From assembly GCF_025370935.1 (NCBI RefSeq), contig NC_133472.1, positions 27,328,401 to 27,392,400 on the forward strand: 64,000 nt of DNA, given 5' to 3'. The notes under the pieces were generated by a model. It was not told the DNA's origin. It was given only the letters and a program-made list of their open reading frames with translations, and made no database searches. A program made the position numbers and the translations under genes. Every line of letters begins with the position of its first letter. Position 1 is the stretch's first letter. The DNA comes from Choristoneura fumiferana. Lineage: Eukaryota; Arthropoda; Insecta; Lepidoptera; Tortricidae. Below are positions 23,201 to 30,310 of this stretch, in pieces.

Positions 23201-25790
23201 TGAAATATTTTATTTAGGTAATATGTTTGAGAAAATGAAAATATTACTAAACAAGTTATTGTTTTATCTTATTTAACAGCATTAGCGCACCTCGGCATCG
23301 CACCTCGCGCGCGTCGACGGGTAGCCAAGTGGTTAGAGAACCTGACTATGAAGCTTGAGGTTCCGGGTTTGATCCCCGGCCAAGGCATATATTTGTATGA
23401 ATAATATGAATGTTTGTTATTGAGTCTTGGATGTTTAGTATGTATTTATATACGTTACGTATGTTTATCCATTGCTTAGTATCCATAGTACAAGCTTTGC
23501 TTAGTTTGGAATTAGGTCAATTGGTGTGAATAATGTCCCATGATATTTATATTTTATAATTTATTTACCTCTGCCACTTACTCTGAAAATTTTGAATATT
23601 TAAATATATACCTTTGGAAGCTTAGCCATGGGAGCTTGTGAAGAAAGGTCATCATTGTCACTGTCATCAGAGAACTCTGATACCAATCCATGAAGATTTT
23701 TCCACCGGGTGAGCACAGACCTTCGAACAGTGGCAAATACTGCAAATTGGGAAGGGTTGCCCAAGAGTGCTGGGGCAAAGCAGACCGCAAGAGCATTGGC
23801 AGCTTTCAGTCTTCGTAGTTTTTCCTTCTTGCCAAATTTTTTTTGTCCTTTCTTCTCAGACTTCCTGAAAGATTAAATAATAAATATAGCAATCTTATGT
23901 CAGTCCTGCCACTGTCTAATTAATTAACAAAAATTTGTGTTATTAAATCATAGTATATGACTATAGCACTTCAAAGTAGATAAGATGTCCCATTGATAAC
24001 ACATATCTATATATATAAAAGAAGAAACTGACAGACTGACTGACTTATAGATCAACGCACAGCCCAAACCGCTCGGCCTAGAAACTTGGAATTTGGTACA
24101 GGGGTTCTTTTTATGATGTAAATGAGCACTAAGAAAGGATTTTTAGAAATTCATCCCCTAAGGGGGTGAAATAGGGGGTGAAGTTTATATGGAATTTTCT
24201 CATATCTGGACTTAGAAGAATGAAAATAGGTGTATATGTTCTCGATTACAATTCAAAATTATCTATCTAGGTGAAATTTATAAAATGCCCCTAATGGGGT
24301 AAAATGGGGGGTAAAGTTTGTGTGGAAATTTTCTCATTTCTGGACTTAGAAGAATGAAAATAGGTGTTTATGTTCTCGATTACAATTCAAAATTATCTAT
24401 CTAGGTGAAATTAATAAAGTTCCCCCTAATGGGATAAAATGGGGGGTAAAGTTTGTGTGGAAATTTTCTCATTTCTGGACTTAAAAGTATGAAAATAGGT
24501 GTATAAGTTGTCGGTTACAATAAAAAAATATCTGTGTAAGTGAAATGGATAAAAAGCTCCCCTAAAGGGGTAAAATAGGGGGTGTAAAGTTTGTATGGAA
24601 ATTTTCCCATTTCTGGTCTTAGAAGTATGAAAATAGGTATATAAGTTCTCGATTACAATGAAAAATTATCTGTGTAGGTGAAATGGACAAAATAACCCCT
24701 AAAGGGGTATTATGGGGGTAAAGTTTGTATGGTTCTCATTTCTGGACTTTATGAAAATTGGTATACTTATAGGTTCCTGATTAAAAATAAAAATGATCTC
24801 CGTAGGCAAAGATAAAGAAAGAACAAGTAGCTTATCGACTTATTAGGGGGGGGAGTTTCTATGAGACTTCCTTATTTCTAGACAAAAAATATGGCTGGTC
24901 TCAATTTAAAAACATCCATATGGTGTTGGCGACTTCAATAGGGGTGGGCGTTTTTCATACAAAATGTACAACTAAAATGTGCAAATTAAATTGATATTTA
25001 AAATGATGTGTGAAATAAATTTGCAAATAATTATGCAGTAGGTACCTAACTTAAAAATTACTCATCAGGTTGTGCATACTAAAATCAATAATATTAATAT
25101 AAGTGTAATTTTTGTGTGATTATCCGTTCTTATTTATCTTTACCTAATTTACAAAATATTATGTACAGTGCCATTTCTAATATATACTTCGGATTCTAGA
25201 GTAAGATTCGGTTCTCGCCAGAAGCACACGAGATAATTAATTTACTCTTGTGCTTTGTATAAAACTGTTCATAAACTAGCTTCAAAACTGGTAAAAAATG
25301 TTGTTTATAGCGAAGTACTTTAGTAAACTGTTATCTATCGTTTACGGCAGTACTTCGCTATGCACACAGATACAAATGTCACAATTATAATGGGGGTTAA
25401 TAAAAACTTATGCCCTTATAACTAAAGTAAAGGCAGACGAAGTTGCGGGTAAAAGCTAGTACTTAAATGTTTGGTGGCCAGGTCTCGACACCAAAACTCT
25501 GGATAGACCACCCAGTTTAACCAGAAATTTGGCAAAAAGGCCCCAAAAAGCCTCACTGCGTCTTGCTTTATTCAAATGCCTGGCAATGCTAATTGTATGG
25601 GATGCATAGCCCTTTTAAAATGTGACTGCTCTGGATAACTTAGAAACATACCTACTCAAATAATAATTATAATTTCTTATCTTAGTACAAATACAAACCT
25701 AGTGCCACTCCAACATAATGTACGAAAGTATTTTTTATAATTTTCTGGTATCATACATGTTAGCTCAGGCACTTGGATTCTGGTGGCCAT
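2106..25790 (-). CDS. hiw: highwire/MYCBP2 (PHR family) E3 ubiquitin ligase, N-terminal ~2,085 residues, 30 exons, 3' part outside window
   Basis: Exons in order (high to low): 25790-25699, 23864-23612, 23148-23002, 22753-22547, 22461-22135, 21877-21701, 21141-20863, 20390-20256, 19684-19535, 14113-13961, 13836-13725, 13425-13266, 12902-12745, 12261-12085, 11411-11236, 10832-10607, 10127-9629, 9544-9378, 9228-9044, 8809-8054, 7968-7816, 7429-7325, 7181-6948, 6764-6555, 5667-5530, 4493-4315, 4008-3765, 3649-3483, 3404-3239, 2230-2106. Phases agree across every junction. Seen: RCC1-like repeats, a paired-Cys insert, and two PHR domains marked by RFESHGGGWGYSGHSVEAIR and SRAWNTGNGSPDAICF. Known of the family: a very large (over 4,000 residues) RING-type E3 acting with FBXO45/DFsn and RAE1 in axons and synapses and lowering DLK/Wallenda kinase. 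The RING and other C-terminal parts are not in the window, so ligase activity is inferred from orthology. Confidence 0.95.
2397..2635 (-). repeat. tRNA-derived SINE, family 1, reversed
   Basis: Read on the minus strand it has an A-box-like head (gccaagtggttagagaacc), a B-box (gggttcgatcc) and a tail with gcaaagcttgctta. It is the same sequence as the plus-strand copy at 23316-23560. Confidence 0.75.
3239..3404 (-). CDS. hiw: hiw coding exon 29
   Basis: Residues 1989-2044: VLFPPNVSWVVLEMDSRSVT then AQPEDTLTIYAVAG, matching the VTFPECVRWMTIEFD...AQSEDVL motif. Acceptor ttgaacag, donor gtatat, phase 0. Confidence 0.9.
3483..3649 (-). CDS. hiw: hiw coding exon 28
   Basis: Residues 1934-1988: SVIQLLEMIHKLLPHVAAMN and YYTWLESDHPYKQATVTNMR, the latter equivalent to the ESEHPYKPA motif of MYCBP2. 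Acceptor gtttcag, donor gtgctc, phase 2. Confidence 0.9.
3765..4008 (-). CDS. hiw: hiw coding exon 27, helical region after PHR2
   Basis: Residues 1852-1933, from STSKSITNTSESADTLISAL to NTLIPYTLANLEGLDDSK, aligning with the helical stretch after PHR2. Acceptor gttacag, donor gttcgt, phase 0. Confidence 0.87.
4315..4493 (-). CDS. hiw: hiw coding exon 26, end of second PHR domain
   Basis: Residues 1793-1852: EDLRYAVRLCNHGGRTANGD then GTTFRFASCSLSFNGTTLAR and GQIPCLIYYR. Acceptor tttatag, donor gtgtga, phase 2. Confidence 0.95.
5051..5290 (+). repeat. Dispersed ccggcca-type repeat, truncated
   Basis: Starts aaaccggccaagagcgtatc and runs through ttccgtagccattacgaaaa and ataccttcggctgctattta. 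It lies in hiw intron 25. Confidence 0.65.
5530..5667 (-). CDS. hiw: hiw coding exon 25, second PHR domain
   Basis: Residues 1747-1792: HCWVSVEVAHGAFSASD and QHDMVQLKFDRPVPLK. The acceptor is a tandem cagcag (NAGNAG): starting at 5667 adds one Gln relative to 5664. Donor gttaga, phase 0. Confidence 0.88.
5707..5839. repeat. Foldback MITE
   Basis: Arms ggtgattttcc ... gcgagacgagaattgaaattt and aaattttaattctcgtctcgc ... ggaaaatcacc are inverted repeats about 45 nt long around a GC-rich loop. TTA on both sides may be the target duplication. Confidence 0.8.
5840..6000 (+). repeat. SINE family 1, diverged fragment
   Basis: Retains the head-like acagtggtttgagaacctga and ctacgcagtttgaggtccc, followed by ttgtactcgagtcctaaatg of the family-1 body. 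It starts at the edge of a foldback element. Confidence 0.5.
6029..6307 (-). mobile_element. Short Helitron-like element
   Basis: On the minus strand it starts A|TCCC with attataaatgcgaaag and ends ggcaacagCTAG|T. The A/T flanks and TC/CTAG ends are Helitron hallmarks. The interior is the common lepidopteran segment with aaccgctgaactgatttagg. Confidence 0.65.
6555..6764 (-). CDS. hiw: hiw coding exon 24, start of second PHR domain
   Basis: Residues 1677-1746, with SRFMRVNQSRAWNTGNGSPD then AICFTVDRPGVVLVGVGVFG, the PHR2 opening. The 5' boundary uses ggcacag|GAGGAC because it is the acceptor in phase with exon 23. An upstream acceptor at 6818/6819 is out of phase. Donor gtaagg. Confidence 0.85.
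6948..7181 (-). CDS. hiw: hiw coding exon 23, linker before second PHR domain
   Basis: Residues 1599-1676: HLLDVVPRLLDIVTIPIKQQ and LSDFCCKLAARIIAELSHSA, matching the CGLLASIVSEL helix of MYCBP2. Donor gtgagt in phase 0. The reading frame stays open past the donor for about 40 codons, so the end is inferred from donor strength and from the next exon. Confidence 0.85.
7325..7429 (-). CDS. hiw: hiw coding exon 22, proline-rich linker
   Basis: Residues 1564-1598, with a low-complexity QKPPPVPPRANNSSAQK stretch, an SH3-ligand-like PxxPxR run. The length is a multiple of three, so exon skipping would keep the frame. Acceptor tatacag, donor gtaatt. Confidence 0.75.
7497..7795 (-). repeat. tRNA-derived SINE, family 2, reversed
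   Basis: Read on the minus strand it has a tRNA-like head (agcctagtggtttgacgtag with a ggttcca-type B-box), then a body ending near gcgagataaatataagccg. It matches the plus copy at 37545-37850 and lies in hiw intron 21. Confidence 0.65.
7816..7968 (-). CDS. hiw: hiw coding exon 21, linker
   Basis: Residues 1513-1563 (DGMVPPVQIRELTSTCAALC...), with RSLRDVLQYIVPVTQSCISI resembling the conserved REVLEKML...VLPV helix. Acceptor attttag, donor gtaaat, phase 0. Confidence 0.85.
8054..8809 (-). CDS. hiw: hiw coding exon 20, end of first PHR domain and following helices
   Basis: Residues 1261-1512, the longest exon. Contains ANRWYVAWACINGPSSDCGS, FKTSKKSNNGTDVNAGQIPC, the CFRSLITLLQWSW helix and the family's LQEAHDTITACFHAFFPTPS. 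Acceptor gtttacag, donor gtaaaa, phase 0. Confidence 0.97.
9044..9228 (-). CDS. hiw: hiw coding exon 19, first PHR domain
   Basis: Residues 1199-1260: GGFGLFGGRGDYTAKIKLFE then LLAESDEVVFECAPRDRFPV. GC-rich, so five other frames are open here as shadows. Donor gtacgt, phase 0. Confidence 0.97.
9378..9544 (-). CDS. hiw: hiw coding exon 18, start of first PHR domain
   Basis: Residues 1143-1198. RFESHGGGWGYSGHSVEAIR then FMCDTDILLG is the signature opening strand of the PHR beta-sandwich. Donor gtaatt, phase 1. Confidence 0.97.
9629..10127 (-). CDS. hiw: hiw coding exon 17, region between RCC1-like and PHR1 domains
   Basis: Residues 977-1142. Landmarks are CITINKNDGSCNAW, CLDPLYDVLWCYQP and RIHAALHLLGCLDSL, all conserved in order. 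An acidic insect-type insert (NDSDLYSNDVDIEYPNHG) lies between them. Acceptor gtttcag, donor gtgagt, phase 2. Confidence 0.94.
10607..10832 (-). CDS. hiw: hiw coding exon 16, last RCC1-like blade
   Basis: Residues 902-977 (KGSLGRPRLDEPARPERCPV...), ending with CASGDQTFVQVSQALI, equivalent to the GASGDQTF blade of MYCBP2. Acceptor attacag, donor gtaagt, phase 1. Confidence 0.95.
11236..11411 (-). CDS. hiw: hiw coding exon 15, RCC1-like repeat
   Basis: Residues 843-901: GEVLTFGSNQYGQLGAGDVS, AAGSNHTAVLTRDGELYTFG and SFQ, two consecutive RCC1 blades. The exon is strikingly GC-rich. Donor gttagt, phase 0. Confidence 0.96.
12085..12261 (-). CDS. hiw: hiw coding exon 14, RCC1-like repeat
   Basis: Residues 784-842, a linker (DKDNGRYGNYEGHTTAPEGD) then VVAVACGLHHSVLLTEHG, matching the vertebrate CGFHHSVVL blade. 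Acceptor cttatag, donor gtattt, phase 1 at both ends. Confidence 0.92.
12745..12902 (-). CDS. hiw: hiw coding exon 13, second half of Cys-rich insert
   Basis: Residues 731-783. KCGCGEGDSGCSSCGVCRRC completes the Cys-rich insert, followed by an acidic linker (DCDDDGD). Only the gtgggt donor at 12744 keeps the frame into exon 14. The alternative gtacga three bases on would create a stop. Confidence 0.85.
13266..13425 (-). CDS. hiw: hiw coding exon 12, first half of Cys-rich insert
   Basis: Residues 678-730. Carries TDYCRVCPLCRECTGFSSAC and LPNRVPGE. PHR proteins have the same Cys-pair insert inside the RCC1-like domain, probably metal-binding. Donor gtaagt splits a Glu codon in phase 2. Confidence 0.88.
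13725..13836 (-). CDS. hiw: hiw coding exon 11, RCC1-like repeat
   Basis: Residues 641-677, VALGKAHAVVLTNFGQVYTF then GINNKGQCG, a textbook RCC1 motif. Acceptor tcaacag, donor gtaagt, leaving phase 1. Confidence 0.93.
13961..14113 (-). CDS. hiw: hiw coding exon 10, RCC1-like repeat
   Basis: Residues 590-640 (AEGHFIVYAACNYGSTALVT...), with GLLLMFGKDTQQCDSTGLVT as the RCC1 blade core. Acceptor ggcacag, donor gtacac, phase 0. Confidence 0.93.
14172..14531. repeat. CATCACA-ended nonautonomous element, copy 1
   Basis: Starts catcacacttgctcg and ends ctcgcaaatgtgatg, 15-nt imperfect inverted ends. The interior has ggttgcaaccccc, two gaaacccgtgg/gtaaatgagtca units and a run of about 18 G at 14394-14411. 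A second full copy is at 62890-63236. Confidence 0.75.
14520..14960 (+). repeat. Repeat family B, left flank of Tc1 relic
   Basis: Shares attacgagttttt, atgaccaatcatgatttttccg, attgtcgctaggttac and ttagctttgggtgtaatta with the copy on the far side of the Tc1 relic, in the same orientation. Confidence 0.65.
15228..16254 (+). pseudogene. Tc1-like transposase relic (DD36E spacing)
   Basis: Start MPPSISNETR at 15228. The frame slips near 15280, runs as VQRNTVSLWVNRYAEEG (helix-turn-helix) to about 15655, slips again before CDEKSF (first catalytic Asp), and then meets stops near 15740 and 15833. The last frame reads FVHDNCTIHKARIVNDWFHQ and SADLNPIENLWG. The second Asp and the Glu are separated by 36 residues by direct count, not the 34 usual for Tc1. 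The gene is broken and cannot encode an active transposase. I could not find terminal inverted repeats. Confidence 0.88.
16390..17000 (+). repeat. Repeat family B, right flank of Tc1 relic
   Basis: Direct copy of the left flank, interrupted by about 240 nt (roughly 16640-16880) between the ccgtacgctagcg and attgtcgctaggttaccg blocks. Confidence 0.65.
17588..17665 (+). repeat. tRNA-like SINE head
   Basis: ggtggtgtaggggtatagta (A-box-like) and ctaggttcgattcccagcg (a good B-box) are spaced as in a tRNA promoter, but I see no clean cloverleaf acceptor stem. I therefore call it SINE-derived rather than a tRNA gene. Confidence 0.45.
17877..18344 (-). mobile_element. Helitron-like element
   Basis: Minus strand: A|TCCTACTAATATTATAAATG at the start and gaagccgtggtaaacaCTAG|T at the end, inserted between A and T as Helitrons are. 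468 bp, too short for Rep/helicase, so nonautonomous. Confidence 0.72.
18740..19190 (-). repeat. Repeat family B, inverted segment
   Basis: Its reverse complement matches 14525-14600 (cagtcaccacacgcgattgt, gagccacttgccact) at one end, and 16995-17035 (actattcaatggaaaaaatc) at the other. Confidence 0.6.
19400..19505. repeat. Hairpin element, copy 1
   Basis: Inverted arms gtctcacgggcggta / taccgcccttgagac, with inner pairing attacgaac / gttcgtaat. Same as the element at 63240-63369. Confidence 0.75.
19535..19684 (-). CDS. hiw: hiw coding exon 9, RCC1-like repeat
   Basis: Residues 540-589, VAVGHEGVHAILVLDNGTAL then FTGVARRGEDGD and a basic PTRPKKIFK tail, among the most conserved parts of the family. 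The acceptor ctgttaag is weak and the donor is gtccgt. A 5.4-kb repeat-filled intron follows. Confidence 0.93.
19920..20160 (-). repeat. Truncated Helitron-like fragment
   Basis: Shares gaaattccgggatttttgtg and ctttcgcatttataaatatg with the family at 17877-18344 but lacks the CTAG end. Confidence 0.45.
20256..20390 (-). CDS. hiw: hiw coding exon 8, RCC1-like repeat
   Basis: Residues 495-539 (VYYTGKSTSLGYK...CKVVQ), matching the YYTGK blade of MYCBP2. Acceptor gtttcag, donor gttcgt, phase 0. Confidence 0.9.
20863..21141 (-). CDS. hiw: hiw coding exon 7, RCC1-like region
   Basis: Residues 402-494, from DSLTIRMYDVNS to DFGLLTTNSGK, with an acidic NDDDEDP loop. It joins in frame to VYYTGKS, a conserved blade junction. 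The donor is gtccgt, unusual at position +3. Confidence 0.9.
21376..21676. repeat. 300-bp near-perfect palindromic MITE
   Basis: Left arm gtgcgaccaaaccgctgctt and right arm aagcagcggtttggtcgcac are exact inverses, and pairing continues with few gaps (cggaatcgcagtgacg / cgtcactgcgattccg, twice) to a centre near 21526. It lies in hiw intron 6, 24 nt from the exon 6 donor. Confidence 0.9.
21701..21877 (-). CDS. hiw: hiw coding exon 6, RCC1-like region
   Basis: Residues 343-401 (NKLYVRIGRKKTEVYEIDKE...). Donor gtgagt at 21700. A 300-bp palindrome begins only 24 nt inside the following intron. Confidence 0.9.
22135..22461 (-). CDS. hiw: hiw coding exon 5, start of the RCC1-like region
   Basis: Residues 234-342. 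Contains LTTLQRSVQSIILG and the blade-like CFLYVFTSKGLLKIGSGYGS followed by GWLGYCK, all conserved in PHR proteins. Acceptor tttgcag, donor gtaagt, phase 0. Confidence 0.93.
22547..22753 (-). CDS. hiw: hiw coding exon 4
   Basis: Residues 165-233, an Ala/Leu-rich helical segment (TALTALSSSCLIALSVARGE) matching the family's conserved Ser/Cys-rich helix. Acceptor tttgcag, donor gtattt, phase 0. Confidence 0.9.
23002..23148 (-). CDS. hiw: hiw coding exon 3, helical N-terminal region
   Basis: Residues 116-164, starting ITGIGLRTVFSLISQ and containing EHALKALLDVLQGHAPEEL, which resembles the helical stretch before the RCC1-like domain in MYCBP2. Acceptor tttatag, donor gtatat, phase 0 at both ends. 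Confidence 0.9.
23316..23560 (+). repeat. tRNA-derived SINE, family 1
   Basis: The head is gggtagccaagtggttagag and the B-box region ccgggtttgatccccgg. The body shares ttgagtcttggatgttta and agctttgcttagtttgg with copies at 2397-2635 and 57478-57650. Confidence 0.78.
23612..23864 (-). CDS. hiw: hiw coding exon 2, basic then acidic N-terminal region
   Basis: Residues 31-115. A Lys/Arg-rich stretch (KKGQKKFGKKEKLRRLKAA) is followed by an acidic patch (EFSDDSDNDD) and APMAKLPK, the same order as in vertebrate MYCBP2. Acceptor ctttcag, donor gtatat, ends in phase 0. Confidence 0.88.
24006..25459 (+). mobile_element. Nonautonomous Helitron with internal tandem array
   Basis: Begins A|TCTATATATATAAAAG, with the common gatcaacgcacagcccaaac block inside, and ends acgaagttgcgggtaaaagCTAG|T. 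Insertion between A and T, TC start and CTAG end fit Helitrons. No Rep or helicase frame is present. It occupies most of hiw intron 1. Confidence 0.78.
24140..24770 (+). repeat. Five-copy ~135-bp tandem repeat
   Basis: The phrase ttctggacttagaagaatga recurs with starts near 24206, 24340, 24475, 24613 and 24742 (spacings 134, 135, 138, 129). Each copy carries aatgaaaataggtgta, a tctcgattacaat block and a cccctaa..ggggtaaaatgggggg pair. Confidence 0.85.
25699..25790 (-). CDS. hiw: hiw coding exon 1 (start codon)
   Basis: The ATG has a good context (CAGTATGG) and is the first in-frame start that splices to exon 2. It encodes residues 1-30 (MATRIQVPEL...). It ends in AG before donor gtttgt, in phase 2. 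The same exon seems to begin at 25850 after a tttacag acceptor, giving about 60 nt of 5'UTR and at least one upstream noncoding exon. Confidence 0.8.
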
Positions 25791-26543
25791 ACTGAGTGCT
25801 ATCGTCTATTTCAGCAAAATCATCTCTTATACACAGTAGATGAAGGCAACCTGTAAATACATTTTGTACGATATTAGTTAAAAAAAATTACATAAATTTA
25901 ACTAAAAGACATAGTTAACATGTGGAACATAATATTGTTATTAATAATTCTGGTGTGTGTGCATGAGCAATCATATAATAATTTTAAAACATTTTATCTA
26001 TTGAAACCAATAAAATGCTAAGCTTATTCTAATATAATATCTTATTAGTATCATTCAAAAACCCAGAGTACACAGTAGACTGTAATATAAATCGCAGCAG
26101 CTAATACAACAAAGATAATAAATAAACAGAAAAGAACATAATCCTATATTCGCATGGCTATAACTTAATATTATTTAAGTCTATAAGACTTTCGCTTTAC
26201 AATTTTTAAATCAAAGTATTTCAAATACTGTATTGATAACTGCTGCAGGTAAGTACTACAAACTTGCGATCTCGGATACCTAATAAGAAACTTTGTAAAT
26301 CACACAATTTTTACATTATAATGGCATCGGTACCTGAGAGCGCTGAAGCCACATTCTTACTGTTTTATTGTATTAAACTAAGTATTTCAAACTCCGCGAG
26401 CTTTAGTTTAGATAAAGTTTGTAGTAATGTCAAAAAATCAATAAACACACGAAGCTAATGCCGTACCATTCAATTAAAAACCGGTAGCAATCGGCAAAAG
26501 TGCTTCCACAAAACTGACTTCTGTGGAAAATCACATTTCATTA

Positions 26544-26932
26544 AGGTGCGGCCACATGCAGTCGCTCGTCGCTCGTTTGCAGCGATAAACCTGGCCACGT
26601 GACCCCATTTTGAAAGTGATTTAGAATTTCCCGCGACTCAAAAAAGTAGCATCAAGTCGCCGCGTTGAACAGCAGCGTCAAGATAGCTGCTTGCAGGAAT
26701 GATCATGGCGTTGGAAGCTGATTTCTTGACCTCTTTTAGTGGCAGTCGTGGCAGTGGTACAAATAAAAGAAATTAGAGTAAATGAAAACAAAATATAACA
26801 GTGTTTTTACTAAATTTGAATAGGTTTTTTTTCCAGCGATAAAGCTCATCATTTTGAGCTTTGTCGCTATATGTTACGTGATCAAATTTGACGCTGTAAA
26901 CGAGCGTCGAGCGGCTGCATGTGGCCGCACCT
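26544..26932. repeat. Harbinger-type MITE between hiw and trio
   Basis: Ends aggtgcggccacatgcagtc and ctgcatgtggccgcacct are inverted repeats extending about 40 nt, flanked on both sides by TTA, the 3-bp duplication typical of PIF/Harbinger. Confidence 0.82.
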
Positions 26933-27721
26933 TTACAAAGGCTCAGCCATGTAAAGTCGAGTACATAAGCTTGTGAGCAAAAATTTGATCAAAAACATTT
27001 GAACACGCTTCTACGCCATTAACAATAGAGTCGTTTTCAAATAGGCCGGTCCAAAAAAGCATGGTAGACACCTTCTAACTTGGTTGCCATGAAATCAACA
27101 AATATAAATAAATCTGAAGAAAGTCCAAGACGATCTAGAACAGGGGGGCTACTACGAAATTCGAAAGTCGAAGTTCATATCGTACCGTCCCTTTCACTCT
27201 CGTATTTTATAATGCCATAAGAAAATATATTTTAAGGGCTGAAAGCATAAGCCCTAATGAACGTAAATTAGTATTTCTAGTTAAAAAAAAGACTTTGTTT
27301 TCTCATACAAATTAATTTGGCACGCAATGTATCGGTAATAAAGTTAGACTGGGCAGCGAAAGCTGTCCACGCATTTTTTTCGAAAATTTAATCTGGTATC
27401 TTTTTTGAGACTGTAAAAATTGTCATACTGTCATTGTAGTCCGGCTTAAATCATTTTGATACTTGAGCTATCAGAAATAAATAAAATCTTTTTTGTTTAT
27501 CTTCAAAATGCAAATGTTAAAGATTATGTTAAAATTCAAATGTTAGAAGATTATATTCAATGTCAATCTGGTCAAAATGGTCCAAAAATTGATGCGTCTG
27601 GACTGTAGATAAATGGGCACTGACAAAAATGTTATATAATATACCAAATTTATAAAAAATAACCTTAAGTGCATCATCAACTTTCACACATTACTACATG
27701 AATTTTGATGCGCCTTGAAGA

Positions 27722-28060
27722 GTCAAAATTCAAAATTCAAATGATTTATTCAGTAAATAGGCCGCAATGGGCACTTTTACACGTCATTTTTTTAAACTAC
27801 CAGCGCTTTCGGAAAGACCATCATTGCCAAGAAGAATGCGCCGCAAGAAACTTGGCAGAAAGTCATTTTTTCATAAAAATATAATTACAAATAAAATACT
27901 TTAAAACGATATTATACAATTAAAGAAAAAAAAATAATAATAAAAGAAATACAGGGATGTATGGGGTCCCTTAGTTACAATACTAAACACTAACTATATC
28001 TAAACTATATCTACGTTCAGTGGAAGTGTAGAATGCTTCCACCGTCATAAATTTTAAAAT
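27722..28060 (+). repeat. Dispersed repeat, probably LINE 3' end
   Basis: Starts caaaattcaaaattcaaatg and contains ggccgcaatgggcactttta and gaatgcgccgcaagaaactt, phrases I recognise as a common lepidopteran LINE tail. No reverse transcriptase frame is present here. Confidence 0.5.
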
Positions 28061-29829
28061 AATAATAATAATAATTTGGTTCTGAAATATACATTTCAGG
28101 TCAAGTAACCATTAAGCTTTTGGATTTCGAAGGCAAGTTCACGTCTGCCGCCCCCAAAGTTAGCTCACACGCACTCATGTCATGCTCTGAAAGCAGAGCG
28201 GAAAAAGAATAGAAGTGTGGGCGGTTCAGTATTTTTTTCTTATAATGTTTTCTAGCTAATAAACGATCCAACTGTGAGATTTTACGCAATCGACAATCTA
28301 TGTTGCCGCTTCGTGCGCGTTGGAAGCGTTTTTTTTGCTCACTGTTCGGTATTTATTCGAAAAAGATCTGGCAACACTGGTAAGAACACATAAAAATCAA
28401 AATCACACAAACCAACTATACCTTTACATGCTAATGATACTTACACTACCACACAACACTGACGCGTTTTTAAACTCAAACGGAGTTAATTTTCAGAGCA
28501 TAAACTGTTAGATCATGAAAATTAAATACTTGTCTATGTGTTCTCACAGCAGTTACTTCAGGATTCATGATATAATATATTTACTAAAATATTTTAGACT
28601 TGCTATTCTAGCACTAATATGGAGGTATTTTAAACTTATATTTCGCGCTTAGAGCTGAATACTTTTTCAAATTTTTCGTCCTATGAGATTGTTCTCCTAA
28701 CTCTATACTCCGTATATAAATATAAATGTCTTAAAGTTACAGGGTTACTATTTTATACCAATCTAGTATTAAAATGATTGTTTATGAAGAGTGCGCATTC
28801 TTATGACTGAAGTGTAAACAAAAATGTTTACACCTCACTGACACTTTTACCGGTTTTAGCGGTAAAAATATTGGTGTTGTACAACCCTATCGCCGCGCCA
28901 TTGTGGTGGTGGTGGTAGGTGTTCATTCAGTTTGTCATTATGCTCTGCTTTGTGTGTATTTTACTAAATTTATAAGGGCATTCAATTAATGAATATTTTT
29001 ATTACAAATGTTTTAAACGAAAATAAGAACAGTGACAATAATGCGTGCCGATTCTTTTATACCAGACTAACAGACATCATTGAGTCACCACGGTTAGTTG
29101 AAATAATGGCTGAGGTTATTTGTTGTGACCATAGTTAGTAAGTATAACGTACGTATCTGCAATTATTTCTCACTTGCGATTTCTCAATTCCAATTGGTTT
29201 TTAGGATGTGCAGCGCCATAGGTTTTATATTGGCTTATACTTGAAAATACAGTAGATTTATTTTCAAGGTTTTGCCATAACACCATCTGTAACTTGCTCA
29301 AAATACTCCCGTACATTGTCGGTTATTGGCGTTGATCGAGAACCACAAAGAAACTTAAGTTTGGACTAACATATAAGTTATCTTGTGAACTATATATTTC
29401 TGTTACTGCTTTATTAGTACATTATTTGGGTAATGCTGGTCTTATTGATTTCTGTAAACATCAATAACCACAATGTATATGTCATACTCAAAACATGTGT
29501 CTAATTCTAAGGTACTTCTTAATTGATTTTTATAGCAATTAATCTATGAAATAAAAATACTAGTTGATTTCAACACATTTATTATGTTTGTACACAATTT
29601 GTTTTTAGCTACTTAAGTGAAGTAGTTAGTATTAGTTCTGCTAGTCTTCTTTTTTCATTGAGAATTTCTAATATCTTATTTATTTATTGTTTAGTTTATT
29701 CAGGTAAATATGTCTTTGTCAATACATAGGGTAGAATTTTGAAATTTCATTGTTAATGTTCAAAAGTAAAGATAACAATAATAGTAAGGTTAGAAGGTTA
29801 TATACTTATATATCATAAAAAAGGATTAG

Positions 29830-30310
29830 GCTTTTTAACCGACTTCAAAAAAGGAGGAGGTTCTATGTTCCAATGTTTGTATTTTTTAGGGTTCCGTACC
29901 TCAAAAGGAAAAAAACGGAACCCTTCTAGGATCACTTTTTGTTCGTCTGTCTGTCTGTCTGTCAAGATCCTTTTTCTCAGGAATGCGTGGAGGAGGTATC
30001 AAGCTCAAATTTATATCAAATACTCAGGTCTACTGTCCCTTGGAGCTGTGAAAAAATCAAACTTGTAAGCCGTTTATGCTGCAAATTTTCGACATTCGCA
30101 AGGGAATCAAAACCTACAGGGTACTTCCTGTGAACTCAGAATCTTGAAATTTGGTACAAAGCAACGTCTTATAGCACAAATTAAGGAAAAATTGCGAAAA
30201 GCATAAATTTTTAGTTACGTCATATAATAAAAATATTTTTAATAGCTTACTAATAATTTGTACGACACCCTTGGTGCGCTAGTCCGACTCGCACTTGGCC
30301 GGTTTTTACC
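29830..30310 (-). repeat. Dispersed ccggcca/ggttccg repeat
   Basis: Contains agggttccgtacctcaaaag, a tctgtctgtctg run and ends gactcgcacttggccggttt. An inverted relative is at 47270-47700 (gaaccaagtgcgagtc ... gggttccgtttttcctttt). Confidence 0.6.

Noticed and set aside
24140..24770. CRISPR-like array
   Set aside because: The repeats are about 135 bp, directly abutting without unique spacers, inside a Helitron in a eukaryotic intron.
28101..28289. Small minus-strand gene between hiw and trio
   Set aside because: 62 codons without similarity or Kozak support; the composition reflects the 5' region of hiw rather than a coding exon.
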